The notes beneath the pieces are model-generated. The model searched no databases and was not told the origin of the DNA. It saw only the letters and a program-made list of their open reading frames with translations. The translations under genes and the position numbers were made by a program. A stretch of 32,541 bases of DNA from Cloacimonetes bacterium UBA5210 (GTDB lineage Bacteria > Cloacimonadota > Cloacimonadia > Cloacimonadales > Cloacimonadaceae). Positions 1 through 7,552 of the stretch are shown one piece after another (position 1 is the stretch's first letter; every line of letters begins with the position of its first letter). The DNA lies in the NCBI GenBank assembly GCA_002412625.1, contig DHVK01000048.1, forward strand, positions 1 through 32,541. The letters run 5' to 3'.

Positions 1-743
1 CGGTGGTTCTGAGCTATTTCTGGGACGCTGCCACACAGCAGGATTACACCAGCTATTATCACCCCCTAACGTTATCGGACGAAGTATTGCCGGGCTCTCC
101 GGGAAATGCTTCCCCCCCCGAGATCGAGATCTTTCTTGGTTCATACGATTTCCGCCCCGGAGATAATGTAAGCACCAGCCCCATCCTCTATGCCAAAATC
201 TCGGACGAAAACGGGATCAACGTAACCGGTAGCGCGGGCCACAACATCCTGCTGGTGATCGACAACTCCCTGCAACCCATCCCGGTGACGGACTATTTTA
301 ACTACGACACAGATTCATATACTTCTGGTACTATGATTTACCAACTGCCCCAGCTCAGCGAAGGCCAGCACACCATCCAGCTCATCGCCTTCGATAATTT
401 CAACCTCCCGGCAGTCGCTTCCACCCACTTCATTGCCAAAAAGAGTGGCCCCATCTCGCTGGAGAACCTGCTGATCTACCCTAATCCCATCAAAACCAGC
501 GGTCACGTCACCTTCATCATTTCTGAAAATGCGGATTTCACTCTGGACATCTTCAGTATGAGCGGACGCCGTTTGCGCCGCATTGAAGGCCTCGCCACTC
601 AGGGCTTCAACAAAATTCCTTTCGATGGACGGGATGAATTTGGGGACGCGCTGGCAAATAACACCTATTTCATCAGAATCCGTGCCAAAACGCAAGATGG
701 CAAAAGCATCGAAAAGCGTGAACGCATGGTGATCTATAAATGA
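1..743 (+). CDS. PorU-like C25 peptidase, C-terminal part (5' end outside window)
   Basis: The reading frame is open from the left edge, so the visible 246 residues are the C-terminal part of a longer secreted protein; the GTG at position 3 is probably not the start. The stretch PEIEIFLGSYDFRPGDN followed by SDENGINVTG and GHNILLVID resembles the Ig-like region after the catalytic domain of PorU-type C25 peptidases, the cell-surface processing enzyme of type IX secretion. The last ~90 residues (from NLLIYPNP) form a FlgD-Ig/sorting-type module ending in MVIYK. It has the same plan (YPNP, SGRRLRR, NNTYFIRI, final K-rich strand) as the C-terminus of the C25 protein at 19315-24336, so the two are related. 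The stop is 10 bp before cysS. The catalytic His and Cys would lie upstream and cannot be checked here. Confidence 0.75.
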   Translation, partial: VVLSYFWDAATQQDYTSYYHPLTLSDEVLPGSPGNASPPEIEIFLGSYDFRPGDNVSTSPILYAKISDENGINVTGSAGHNILLVIDNSLQPIPVTDYFNYDTDSYTSGTMIYQLPQLSEGQHTIQLIAFDNFNLPAVASTHFIAKKSGPISLENLLIYPNPIKTSGHVTFIISENADFTLDIFSMSGRRLRRIEGLATQGFNKIPFDGRDEFGDALANNTYFIRIRAKTQDGKSIEKRERMVIYK

Positions 744-753
744 CGGAGCCACA

Positions 754-2142
754 ATGAAACTCTACAACACCCAAACCCGCAGCAAGGAAGAATTTGTCCC
801 TTTGCAAGAAGGCAAGCTGAAGCTCTATGCCTGCGGACCCACTGTATATGACTACTTTCACATCGGAAACGCCCGCGCGTTCATCACTTTTGACGTGGTG
901 CGCCGCTACTTTGAATATCTGGGCTATGAAGTTTGCTATGTGCAAAACATCACCGATATCGACGACAAGATCATCGACCGCGCCATTGACGAAGAGCGCG
1001 ATTTCAATCTTGTAGCCGCCAAGTATGCCGATGCCTTCCTTGAAGATTGTCTGGCTCTGGGGATCAAGCCCCCCACCCATCAACCCAAAGCTACCGACAC
1101 CATGCCCCAGATCATTGCCCTGATCAAAGCGTTGGAGGATAAAGGCCACGCCTATGAAGCCAATGGCGATGTGTATTTTGATACCGCGTCACTTCCGGAA
1201 TACGGCAGCCTCTCCGGCAAACAGATTGAAGACCAGATGGCAGGCGCCAGAGTGGCGGAAAACATGGCAAAGAAGCACCCGGCGGATTTCACGCTGTGGA
1301 AGAAAAGCAAAGCCGGCGAACCCTTCTGGCAAAGCCCCTGGGGTGAAGGACGTCCCGGCTGGCATACCGAGTGCGTGGTGATGGGCCAGCACTATCTGGG
1401 TGATAGCTTCGACATCCACGGCGGGGGCATCGACCTCGTCTTCCCCCACCACGAGAATGAGAATGCCCAGGCGATCGCCCTAACCGGCAAACCTTTGGCG
1501 CGCTATTGGATGCACAATGGCTTCCTTAATATCGACGGCGAGAAAATGAGCAAGAGCCTGAAGAACTTCTTCACTGCGAGGGACATCCTGAAAGAGTATG
1601 ACGCGGAGGACATCCGTCATTTCTTCCTCTCCAAACACTATCGCTCTCCGATCGACTTCACCCGGGAATTGATCGAGGAATCCCACAAAGCGGTGCAAAA
1701 CTTCAACAAAGCCCTGCAGGATTTTGAGCTTGAGGCTCTTAAGACACAAAACATCACAGACGAAACGGTGAAGAAGGCAGAGCAGGATTTCAGAGAAGCC
1801 ATGGACGACGATTTCAACACTGCCAAAGCCATCGCGACCCTGTTTGACCTGAGCCACAAAGCCCGAAACAAAGCCACCGAGCCCGGGCTCCGCGCTCAAT
1901 ACGCCGCGATGCTGGTCCGCCTGGCTTCTGTTCTGGGCTTTTTCCAAAACCCGGCGCAGACCAAAACCACCGAAATGCCGGATCTCTCCAAGGCTCTCAT
2001 CGAACTGATCCTGGGCTACCGAGCCGAGGCAAGAACAAGCAAAAACTGGGCACTGTCCGACAAAATCCGTGACGACCTCTTAGCATTGGGCATCGAGATC
2101 AAAGACGGTTCGCAAGGCAGTAGCTGGAATCTGAGGATATAA
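754..2142 (+). CDS. cysS: Cysteinyl-tRNA synthetase
   Basis: Class I aminoacyl-tRNA synthetase that charges tRNA-Cys in the cytoplasm. The 462-residue length is normal for CysRS. The sequence shows the zinc-ligand Cys and start of the Rossmann fold (YACGPTVYDYFHIGNARAF, Cys27), the HIGH-type motif HIGN at residues 36-39, the second zinc/active-site region WHTECVVMG...DIHGGGIDLVFPHHENE, and KMSKS at residues 264-268. The C-terminal helical anticodon-binding region ends with a typical DKIRDDLLALGIEIKDG motif. The ATG is preceded by GGAG at 745-748, just after the stop of the upstream peptidase gene. The next gene starts at the very next base after the stop, so the genes are probably cotranscribed. 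Confidence 0.98.
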   Translation: MKLYNTQTRSKEEFVPLQEGKLKLYACGPTVYDYFHIGNARAFITFDVVRRYFEYLGYEVCYVQNITDIDDKIIDRAIDEERDFNLVAAKYADAFLEDCLALGIKPPTHQPKATDTMPQIIALIKALEDKGHAYEANGDVYFDTASLPEYGSLSGKQIEDQMAGARVAENMAKKHPADFTLWKKSKAGEPFWQSPWGEGRPGWHTECVVMGQHYLGDSFDIHGGGIDLVFPHHENENAQAIALTGKPLARYWMHNGFLNIDGEKMSKSLKNFFTARDILKEYDAEDIRHFFLSKHYRSPIDFTRELIEESHKAVQNFNKALQDFELEALKTQNITDETVKKAEQDFREAMDDDFNTAKAIATLFDLSHKARNKATEPGLRAQYAAMLVRLASVLGFFQNPAQTKTTEMPDLSKALIELILGYRAEARTSKNWALSDKIRDDLLALGIEIKDGSQGSSWNLRI

Positions 2143-2961
2143 ATGAAAAAAATAATCATCCCTTCTATCATCGTAGTAGTTCTGATCATCGTCTATTTCT
2201 GGGTCCTGCCAAGCTTTGCCGGCAACAGACTGCTGGACAAACCCGAGAGTGTGGCCTATGACGCCGCCAATGGTCGCTTCCTGATTTCAAACGTGGGTAG
2301 CGGCAGCATCGTCGCCATGGATGAAGATGGCAATTTCAGCAAGTTCATGTCCAAGGACTTCGAAGCGCCCAAAGGCATCATTGCCAAAGGCGATCTGCTC
2401 TATGTTACAGACCCCACCGCCATTCATATCGTTAGCATAAGCGCAGCCCAGATCATGGAAACACACCCGATAAAAGATTCCCAAGGCTTGAACGATATCG
2501 CCCTGGGTGAAGACGGCAAGCTCTATATCACGGATATGCAGGGCAGCGCGGTATTCATCTATGATCCCTCTACAAAGAACCTGGAACGCATCGTCAGCCC
2601 CTTGCTGCAATCTCCAAACGGCATTGTTTACGACCGACCCCGGCGCCAGATGTTCATCGTGAACAATAGCGAGCACTCCCCCGTCCTGAGCCTGAACGTG
2701 GAAGACAACAGCGTCAGCATCTTCATGGATACCATCTATTCGAACCTGGATGGCATCACCATCGACGACTTGGGGCGCATCTATTTCAGCTCTTGGGCGG
2801 AAGAGATGATCATCCAGATCCCGCAGGAGCAAAACCGCTTTATCACAGATCTGACAGGCTACAAAGGCGCCGCGGACATCTATTACCATCTGCCAACCAA
2901 CGAGCTGATCGTCCCCATGCTTACCAAGAACAAAATTGAGCGTATTTCACTGAATAAATGA
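2143..2961 (+). CDS. Membrane-anchored SMP-30/NHL-type beta-propeller protein
   Basis: A 272-aa protein with one N-terminal hydrophobic segment (residues 3-23, IIIPSIIVVVLIIVYFWVLP) that should anchor it or act as an uncleaved signal. Repeated blades follow of the type PESVAYDAANGRFLISNVGSGSIVAMD, LNDIALGEDGKLYITD, SPNGIVYDRPRRQMFIVNN and LDGITIDDLGRIYFSS. This is the SMP-30/gluconolactonase/NHL six-bladed propeller pattern. The acidic residues of metal-dependent lactonases cannot be assigned with confidence, so a binding role is as likely as an enzymatic one. The ATG abuts the cysS TAA, with the SD-like GAGG at 2133-2136 inside the cysS end. The stop overlaps the next start as ATGA. A soluble export target outside the cytoplasmic membrane is inferred. 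Confidence 0.8.
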   Translation: MKKIIIPSIIVVVLIIVYFWVLPSFAGNRLLDKPESVAYDAANGRFLISNVGSGSIVAMDEDGNFSKFMSKDFEAPKGIIAKGDLLYVTDPTAIHIVSISAAQIMETHPIKDSQGLNDIALGEDGKLYITDMQGSAVFIYDPSTKNLERIVSPLLQSPNGIVYDRPRRQMFIVNNSEHSPVLSLNVEDNSVSIFMDTIYSNLDGITIDDLGRIYFSSWAEEMIIQIPQEQNRFITDLTGYKGAADIYYHLPTNELIVPMLTKNKIERISLNK

Positions 2962-3578
2962 GAGATACCCCGCATTTGGTGATCTATCCCACTGCGGTCA
3001 CCAAGATCTTTGACCTGCATCAGCGATACAAAACTGAGCTGATGGTTTATAAGCTGAATATCCCCCATGTGCCGCAAATGCTGAGCCACGGCGAGGCCTG
3101 CGGCATCGAGGGAGATGCCTGGTATATCACGATTCAGAGGATAAAGGGCAAACCATATCTGGATGAAGAAACTTTCAATGCCACCCGGCTGGGCGCGGCT
3201 CTGGCGGATTTTCACGGTGCCAGCCTGAACAAAGGCAAGTGCTTGTGCCATATCGATAATCAACCAAAGAACATCCTGGTCTCGGGTTCAGACTTTTTTT
3301 TCGTGGATTTCTCCGATAGCATTATGGATTTCCCGGAGACCGATATCACTCATTTACTGCTGTTCTGGGCAGAAGAAGTCGCTTACCTGGATTTTATCGG
3401 CATTGCCGGCTGCTTCCTGAACAGCTATCAACAGAGAATCTCTCTGGATCCCAAACGCTGGCGCAAAGCCCTCAAACAAAGCATCACCCGCTTTGATGAA
3501 CGCCGATTGCGCTACAACAAGAAAGCTCCCGCAAGAGACAGCGGAAAAAACCGCAACTGGCTGGAGGCTGTGGTCTGA
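2958..3578 (+). CDS. Minimal protein-kinase-fold protein (Bud32/RIO/APH-like)
   Basis: Small (206 aa) kinase-fold protein. The N-lobe is very short: VTKIFD (Lys16) could be the ATP-contacting lysine and Glu27 (YKTELMVY) its partner. A hinge-like segment IQRIKGKPYL follows, then the catalytic loop CHIDNQPKNIL (His98, Asp100, Asn105), fitting the HxDxxPxN pattern of aminoglycoside-phosphotransferase/RIO-like enzymes. The metal-binding motif VDFSD (Asp117) has Ser in place of the usual Gly of DFG. No glycine-rich loop is recognisable. Substrate unknown: a small molecule, lipid or sugar phosphotransferase is as likely as a protein kinase. It is translationally coupled to the beta-propeller gene through the ATGA overlap at 2958-2961. 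The last ~25 residues are basic and polar. No clear terminator follows. Confidence 0.75.
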   Translation: MRDTPHLVIYPTAVTKIFDLHQRYKTELMVYKLNIPHVPQMLSHGEACGIEGDAWYITIQRIKGKPYLDEETFNATRLGAALADFHGASLNKGKCLCHIDNQPKNILVSGSDFFFVDFSDSIMDFPETDITHLLLFWAEEVAYLDFIGIAGCFLNSYQQRISLDPKRWRKALKQSITRFDERRLRYNKKAPARDSGKNRNWLEAVV

Positions 3579-3665
3579 TCTTTCCCTTGCGAAATGAGGC
3601 AATACCCACACTTGCCGGTAGCTGTCGGCTATTCAGAAGAGCTTTGTGGTCACGAATGCCCCATC
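3579..3665. other. Convergent spacer, nothing recognised
   Basis: 87 bp between the convergent kinase-like gene and the islet protein. A small GCCG...CGGC inverted repeat (about 3614-3629) is present but lacks a T-run on either side, so I do not call a terminator. Confidence 0.4.
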
Positions 3666-4112
3666 TTATATCGGATTATCCAACCTGCTGTAGTTATCCA
3701 CCACCTCCAGCAAACCCGCTTCCACGGCGCGTTTGATGCTGATGCAGGGCAAATCCTGCATATAAATCTCTTCCCGCGTCAAAGAGCTAAGCTCTATCTC
3801 CGGCTGTGCCGCTGCCAACGCGTACATCAAATGCAGATAGCAATTGCTCCAGGTCCAGATCTTCACGCCCCGGTTTTTGCGGGAAGTGGCATAAAGGTAG
3901 GCATAGGTGCGGCAATCATACTTAAAATCTTCCGAAGGCTTGATCGCAAACAGATTCCTTGCCACCCCGCCCATCTTGTGATGATTCTCCGTTAAAGTAG
4001 GGTACTTATATTCCCGGGCATACATTCCCCCCGTCCGCCGATTGTAACAAAACACCAATTCGCCCGCCTTCCCGCTTATGGGCATCATACCAAATTGCAT
4101 TCTGGCTTTCAT
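3666..4112 (-). CDS. Unknown ~150-aa islet protein, paralogue of 5517-5984
   Basis: No function recognised. The 148-aa product is real rather than a shadow: it has a perfect AGGAGG at 4117-4122 in front of its ATG, and a divergent paralogue lies at 5517-5984. Shared positions include an N-terminal MK....F....SGK.G..V, then R..YP.LT..H..M, NL.A, a central aromatic/basic stretch ending near NR, a W/M/A.A.P block, and a C-terminal SLTREEI..LP followed by GLL.VV. No signal peptide or membrane segment is evident. It is transcribed away from the AT-rich gene. A candidate promoter with a perfect TTGACA lies at 4222-4252 on the same strand, giving a leader of about 110 nt. The longer + strand frame across this region is rejected as a shadow. 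Confidence 0.75.
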   Translation of the reverse strand: MKARMQFGMMPISGKAGELVFCYNRRTGGMYAREYKYPTLTENHHKMGGVARNLFAIKPSEDFKYDCRTYAYLYATSRKNRGVKIWTWSNCYLHLMYALAAAQPEIELSSLTREEIYMQDLPCISIKRAVEAGLLEVVDNYSRLDNPI

Positions 4113-4221
4113 CTTTGCCTCCTAATTGCTTATTATTTCAATATTTTGAGTGAGCGCTACCAATAGCATTAACTCTACTATGAACCGTCACACTCCACCC
4201 TCTGCACAGTCTCTACTTGCT

Positions 4222-4252
4222 ACCATACCATTTAGTTCCCTCTCTTTGTCAA
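4222..4252 (-). promoter_or_regulatory. Candidate sigma70-type promoter for the 148-aa islet gene
   Basis: On the minus strand a consensus -35 TTGACA (4247-4252) is followed after 19 bp by TATGGT (4222-4227). The spacing is long and the -10 matches 4 of 6, so this is tentative. It points toward the gene starting at 4112. Confidence 0.35.
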
Positions 4253-4369
4253 GCTAAAAATGTGAAGCAACCTTGCCACAATCACGCCCCGACCACGCCG
4301 CATTGTGGCAGATTCGCGGCGTGGTCTCGGCGTTGTACCGGTATAATCCTTGGTTCGTTGAGAGAGGGA
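4237..4369. repeat. Nested and interlocked inverted repeats in the divergent spacer
   Basis: Three perfect inverted repeats are arranged together. The outer pair is TCCCTCTCT (4237-4245) with AGAGAGGGA (4361-4369). Inside it, TGCCACAAT (4274-4282) pairs with ATTGTGGCA (4302-4310). GACCACGCCGC (4291-4301) pairs with GCGGCGTGGTC (4316-4326). The two inner pairs interlock (arm order A, B, A', B') with no base between arms B and A', which is the topology of an H-type pseudoknot. The GC-rich inner part contrasts with the AT-rich sequence to its right. It could be a structured RNA, a cluster of protein-binding palindromes, or a fossil of a mobile-element end. Confidence 0.6.
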
Positions 4370-4400
4370 TGTGAGAGGAGAAAGAGGGACATTAATTAAG

Positions 4401-4423
4401 AATATTGCATTAAAAATATTGCA
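4401..4423. repeat. Short direct repeat AATATTGCA x2
   Basis: AATATTGCA occurs at 4401-4409 and again at 4415-4423 (14-bp period), at the point where the sequence turns strongly AT-rich. It lies about 70 bp upstream of the candidate promoter of the 305-aa gene. It is too short to interpret alone. Confidence 0.35.
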
Positions 4424-4490
4424 ATGCTCGAAGGTATATTTTTTTCTTGACTAATCCTGATCTTTAGTAAAATGCCTTTCATTCCTATTA

Positions 4491-4544
4491 TTGACACGTA
4501 TGGCCACTTAAACTACAAATGTAGATTACTTAAAGATTTGTAGT
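4491..4544 (+). promoter_or_regulatory. Candidate promoter with overlapping operator-like palindrome
   Basis: TTGACA (4491-4496), a 17-bp spacer and TACAAA (4514-4519) form a good sigma70-type promoter ending about 60 bp before the ATG at 4579. Overlapping its -10 is ACTACAAAT (4512-4520). This is matched by the perfect inverted copy ATTTGTAGT (4536-4544), and it also forms a shorter palindrome CTACA-AA-TGTAG (4513-4524). The position over the -10 and start region is that expected for a repressor site. Confidence 0.5.
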
Positions 4545-4578
4545 GTTGTGAGGATAATCACAAAACTGGGAGAAATAT

Positions 4579-5496
4579 ATGTTTACGCAAGAGGAAATTT
4601 GGTTAAACTACGTTCTTGGTAATGAGCTTGACGTAGCAGGAACTCTAATTTTTGAAGGATTAGAGCATATAGCATCACTAAAAATAATATCGAACGCAGA
4701 TGAAGTGTTTAGTATATTGTACTACTTATCTCAGGGCTTTGAAAGGTTAGTTAAAATTGCTTCATTAATAGCCGATGAAAACCCGAGAAGTAAAATGAAA
4801 GAAATCAAAGGTCATAAAACAAATAGGAAATTTGAAGAGGACTTAAGTAAGAACATCTCTATAGGGAAAGAACACAAGGAGTTATTGAATTTAGTATCTG
4901 ATTTCTATGAAAAACGTTACAACCATATTGACTATGGAGCTAAGTCATCAGATACACGAATAGATTATCCTAATGGGGATTTCAGCATGTATCCAAATAT
5001 GCTTAGAGAATATGTGGAAAGGTTTTGTACCAAACATATTGAGTTGAAAAGCGATGGTTTAAAAGAGCATATGCGATGCAATATGGGTGTTAAGAGATTC
5101 TTGCATTTGGTAATTAAGGAACTTGCAAAGAAGATTTACGAATATATTCACGATAATTCTCTTAGGAAGAATCTGTACACTTATGAGTTATGCTCGGACT
5201 CTAAAGCTTTCTATGTTTTCTTAGGTAAGGACGACAATCTATTGAGAAATAAAGTAGCAATTTATGAGCTTCTGCTTTATGCCATGAAAGGAAAAGGTTT
5301 CGAAGATAGTACCGTAACAGATGGAATGGAACCACTCGAATTGGATATGCAAAACATTAAGGAGATTGTTGGTTCCATCAATTCAAAAACATGTATTTAT
5401 GATGTTTTAGATGCAATAGACGCACAAATCGAAGATATGGCACATGAACAAAGAAAAAATAGGTTACTAATACATTCATATATCCTAGAAGACTGA
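4579..5496 (+). CDS. Unknown 305-aa AT-rich gene, possibly HEPN-like
   Basis: The family is not recognised. The 305-aa product is soluble, mostly helical and rich in Lys, Ile and Asn. An early helix YYLSQGFERLVKIASLI (about residues 48-64), then GHKTNRKFEEDL and later FYEKRYNHIDYG, recall the order of helices in HEPN-superfamily proteins. However, no strict Rx4-6H motif is present, so this is a weak guess. Codon use (AGA/AGG, TTA, A/T third positions) differs sharply from every neighbour, which points to recent acquisition. It has its own promoter/operator-like region (4491-4544) and the SD GGGAGAAA just before the ATG. The 155-aa islet protein starts 20 bp after its stop and may be cotranscribed. 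A role in defence or regulation is possible, but nothing here shows it. Confidence 0.8.
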   Translation: MFTQEEIWLNYVLGNELDVAGTLIFEGLEHIASLKIISNADEVFSILYYLSQGFERLVKIASLIADENPRSKMKEIKGHKTNRKFEEDLSKNISIGKEHKELLNLVSDFYEKRYNHIDYGAKSSDTRIDYPNGDFSMYPNMLREYVERFCTKHIELKSDGLKEHMRCNMGVKRFLHLVIKELAKKIYEYIHDNSLRKNLYTYELCSDSKAFYVFLGKDDNLLRNKVAIYELLLYAMKGKGFEDSTVTDGMEPLELDMQNIKEIVGSINSKTCIYDVLDAIDAQIEDMAHEQRKNRLLIHSYILED

Positions 5497-5516
5497 TCAG
5501 AAAAGGAGACACAAGC

Positions 5517-5984
5517 ATGAAAGTAGAGCATAAATTCAACCTCCGTAGCTATTCCGGTAAGCTGGGGAGTATGGTGTATAGCAGCTATTTTAACTACAAG
5601 CTGTGCCACAGCCGCATCTTTACCTATCCAAAGCTTACGGCAAGCCACATCAGGATGCGAGAGATAAACAATAACCTCAATGCTTTGTATATGCAGGCGA
5701 GCGAAGCTTACCGGCAGGATTGGAAGAAGTATGCCCAGCGCAATGCCATGGAAAACCGGAGCCGGAGCTGGGGAATTCTGAAGCAACCGCCACCTGCCAA
5801 AGCGCTGTTTGTGCAGTGTATGTGGAGCTGGGCAAAGGCAAACCCCGGGGTGGTAGATTTACGTAGTGTAAGCAAAGAGGATATTGCCAATCTGGGCTCC
5901 CCACTGCTAAAGCTATGCGCTTGCGTGCAGTGCGGTTGGCTACGCAAGGTTACAGCTTGGGAGAAATTGGATAAGCAGATGTGA
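5517..5984 (+). CDS. Unknown 155-aa islet protein, paralogue of 3666-4112
   Basis: No function recognised. It is related to the 148-aa protein on the other side of the islet. Both have an N-terminal MK...F...SGK.G..VY, R.F.YP.LT..H..M, a spaced NL.A...., an aromatic-basic centre (YRQDWKKYAQRNA here), a W/M/A.A.P block, DL.S.SKEDI, and a late G.L.KV. Unlike the paralogue it has several cysteines near the C-terminus (LCACVQCGW), which might suggest metal binding or simply drift. The ATG is preceded by AAGGAG (about 5502-5507). Base composition returns to that of the chromosome, so the transferred piece may be only the 305-aa gene. Confidence 0.75.
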   Translation: MKVEHKFNLRSYSGKLGSMVYSSYFNYKLCHSRIFTYPKLTASHIRMREINNNLNALYMQASEAYRQDWKKYAQRNAMENRSRSWGILKQPPPAKALFVQCMWSWAKANPGVVDLRSVSKEDIANLGSPLLKLCACVQCGWLRKVTAWEKLDKQM

Positions 5985-6220
5985 TTGCCATGATCGCATG
6001 ATGCCCTTGATGCTGATCGGCGTTGCCATTGAGATGGCCTTCCGCCAATAAGGACGGCACTACATGAAAACTGAGCCTAAACTAAGTTTATAACCAACTC
6101 CTGCAGATCCTCTGCCCGACCGTATCGAATGCGACCCTCAATCCCAAGGTAAAGAACTTCCTCTCCGGCAAGGAAAGCAGTATCTGAGGCAGAGATCCTC
6201 AAACTCACTTTAGCCGGGCT
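5985..6220. other. 236-bp spacer with possible coding debris
   Basis: No intact gene. Two short + strand reading stretches have ordinary coding-like composition but no continuity. One is 5998-6051 (17 codons, MMPLMLIGVAIEMAFRQ). The other is an unlabelled open stretch around 6090-6186 that reads like a protein tail ending in LSGKESSI. A weak inverted repeat TGAGG/CCTCA lies near 6184-6200 without a T-run. It may be the remnant of a gene lost when the islet formed. Confidence 0.3.
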
Positions 6221-7552
6221 TTACTGTTGTCCTTTCATCATGGATTCCAGTTGTTTCATGCCCTTGGGGCTGCTCATCTTCTTCATCATCTTTTTCATGT
6301 CCTCAAATTGGCGCATTAGGCGGTTCACTTCCATCACGGGGCGACCGCAGCCTTTGGAGATCCTCAGGCGCCTGCTGCCGTTCAGCAGTTCGGGTTTCTC
6401 GCGCTCTTTATTGGTCATGGATTGGATGATTGCTTCCACGTGTCTCAGGGCATTGTCGTCTATCTTCAAATCAGCGGGGAGTTTGGAGCCGATGCCGGGG
6501 ATCATCTTGATGATGGATTCCAGGGGACCCATTTTCTTGATGCTCTGCAGTTGGTTGAGGAAGTCGTTCAGGTTGAACTGGTTCTTCATCATCCTGCGCG
6601 CCATCTTTTCTTCTTCCTCTACATTCAGGCTTTCTTCCGCCTTTTCGATGAGGCTGAGGACATCGCCCATGCCGAGGATGCGGGAAGCCATGCGGTCGGC
6701 ATAAAACACTTCCAGATCCGGGATTTTCTCGCCGGTGCCAACGTAGGCCAAGGGACGGCCGGTAACGGCTTTGATGGAGAGAGCGGCACCGCCGCGGGCA
6801 TCGCCATCCAGTTTGGTGAGAATCACGGCATCGAATTCCAGCTTTTTGTAGAATTCACTTGCCACCGTCACGGCATCCTGACCGGTCATGGAATCTGCCA
6901 CAAAGAAGATATAGTCCGGTTTGATATGGGCTTTGAGGCGCGCCACTTCGTCCATCATGTCGGTATCGATGTGCAGCCGGCCGGCGGTATCAAAGATAAG
7001 TAAGTTGGTGAAGTCCGTGTATGCCTGTTTAAGCGCGGATTCGGCGATGGTCACCACGTTTTTGCTGTCTTCTGCCACTACCGGGATGTCGATTTGGCGC
7101 CCCAGGACTTTGAGCTGTTCAATGGCAGCGGGGCGGTAAACGTCGCAAGCTACCATCATCGGTTTGATGCCTTTCTTGCGATACATTGCCGCGAGTTTGG
7201 CGCAGGCAGTGGTTTTTCCGGAGCCCTGCAGGCCCACCATCATGATCTTGGTAAGCTTGTTGTTATAGACCTTCATCTCGAAGCCCTCGGTATCCATGAG
7301 GGCGATCAGTTGGTCGTGGACGATCTTCACGATCTGCTGGCCCGGTGTGAGGGATTTCATCACCTCGGCACCAATGGCGCGCTTTTCCACTTCGGAAATG
7401 AAGTTCTTCACGATCTTGAAGTTTACATCTGCCTCCAGCAGCGCCAGGCGGATCTCGCGCATGCTGTCTTTGATGTTTTGTTCGGTAAGATATCCGCTTC
7501 CTTTCAGGTTGCGGAAGATGGAGTCGAGTCGTTCGGAAAGACTGCTAAACAT
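6221..7552 (-). CDS. ffh: Signal recognition particle GTPase Ffh
   Basis: Cytoplasmic SRP54-type GTPase that binds signal sequences and 4.5S/6S RNA and delivers ribosomes to FtsY. The 443-aa protein has an N-terminal helical bundle and an NG domain with the P-loop GLQGSGKTT (107-115), CDVYRPAAIEQL, DTAGR (188-192), TKLDG (246-250) and a closing GTGEKIPDLEVF. A methionine-rich M domain follows from about residue 310 (MARRMMKNQFNLNDFLNQL, then SRRLRISKGCGRPVMEVN and KKMMKKM). The RNA-binding loop has Cys where Ser is usual in GSG, a mild variation. The ATG overlaps the 3' end of rpe by 8 nt, with the SD GAGGGG inside the rpe end, so translation is probably coupled. No obvious terminator follows the stop, and no SRP RNA gene was seen. 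Confidence 0.98.
   Translation of the reverse strand: MFSSLSERLDSIFRNLKGSGYLTEQNIKDSMREIRLALLEADVNFKIVKNFISEVEKRAIGAEVMKSLTPGQQIVKIVHDQLIALMDTEGFEMKVYNNKLTKIMMVGLQGSGKTTACAKLAAMYRKKGIKPMMVACDVYRPAAIEQLKVLGRQIDIPVVAEDSKNVVTIAESALKQAYTDFTNLLIFDTAGRLHIDTDMMDEVARLKAHIKPDYIFFVADSMTGQDAVTVASEFYKKLEFDAVILTKLDGDARGGAALSIKAVTGRPLAYVGTGEKIPDLEVFYADRMASRILGMGDVLSLIEKAEESLNVEEEEKMARRMMKNQFNLNDFLNQLQSIKKMGPLESIIKMIPGIGSKLPADLKIDDNALRHVEAIIQSMTNKEREKPELLNGSRRLRISKGCGRPVMEVNRLMRQFEDMKKMMKKMSSPKGMKQLESMMKGQQ

Noticed and set aside
3594..3995. 133-codon + strand frame opposite the 148-aa islet gene
   Set aside because: The minus-strand frame has AGGAGG and a paralogue at 5517-5984; the + frame has neither.
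4217..4399. 60-codon + strand frame in the divergent spacer
   Set aside because: It runs through the inverted repeats, has no SD, and shows no protein-like pattern.
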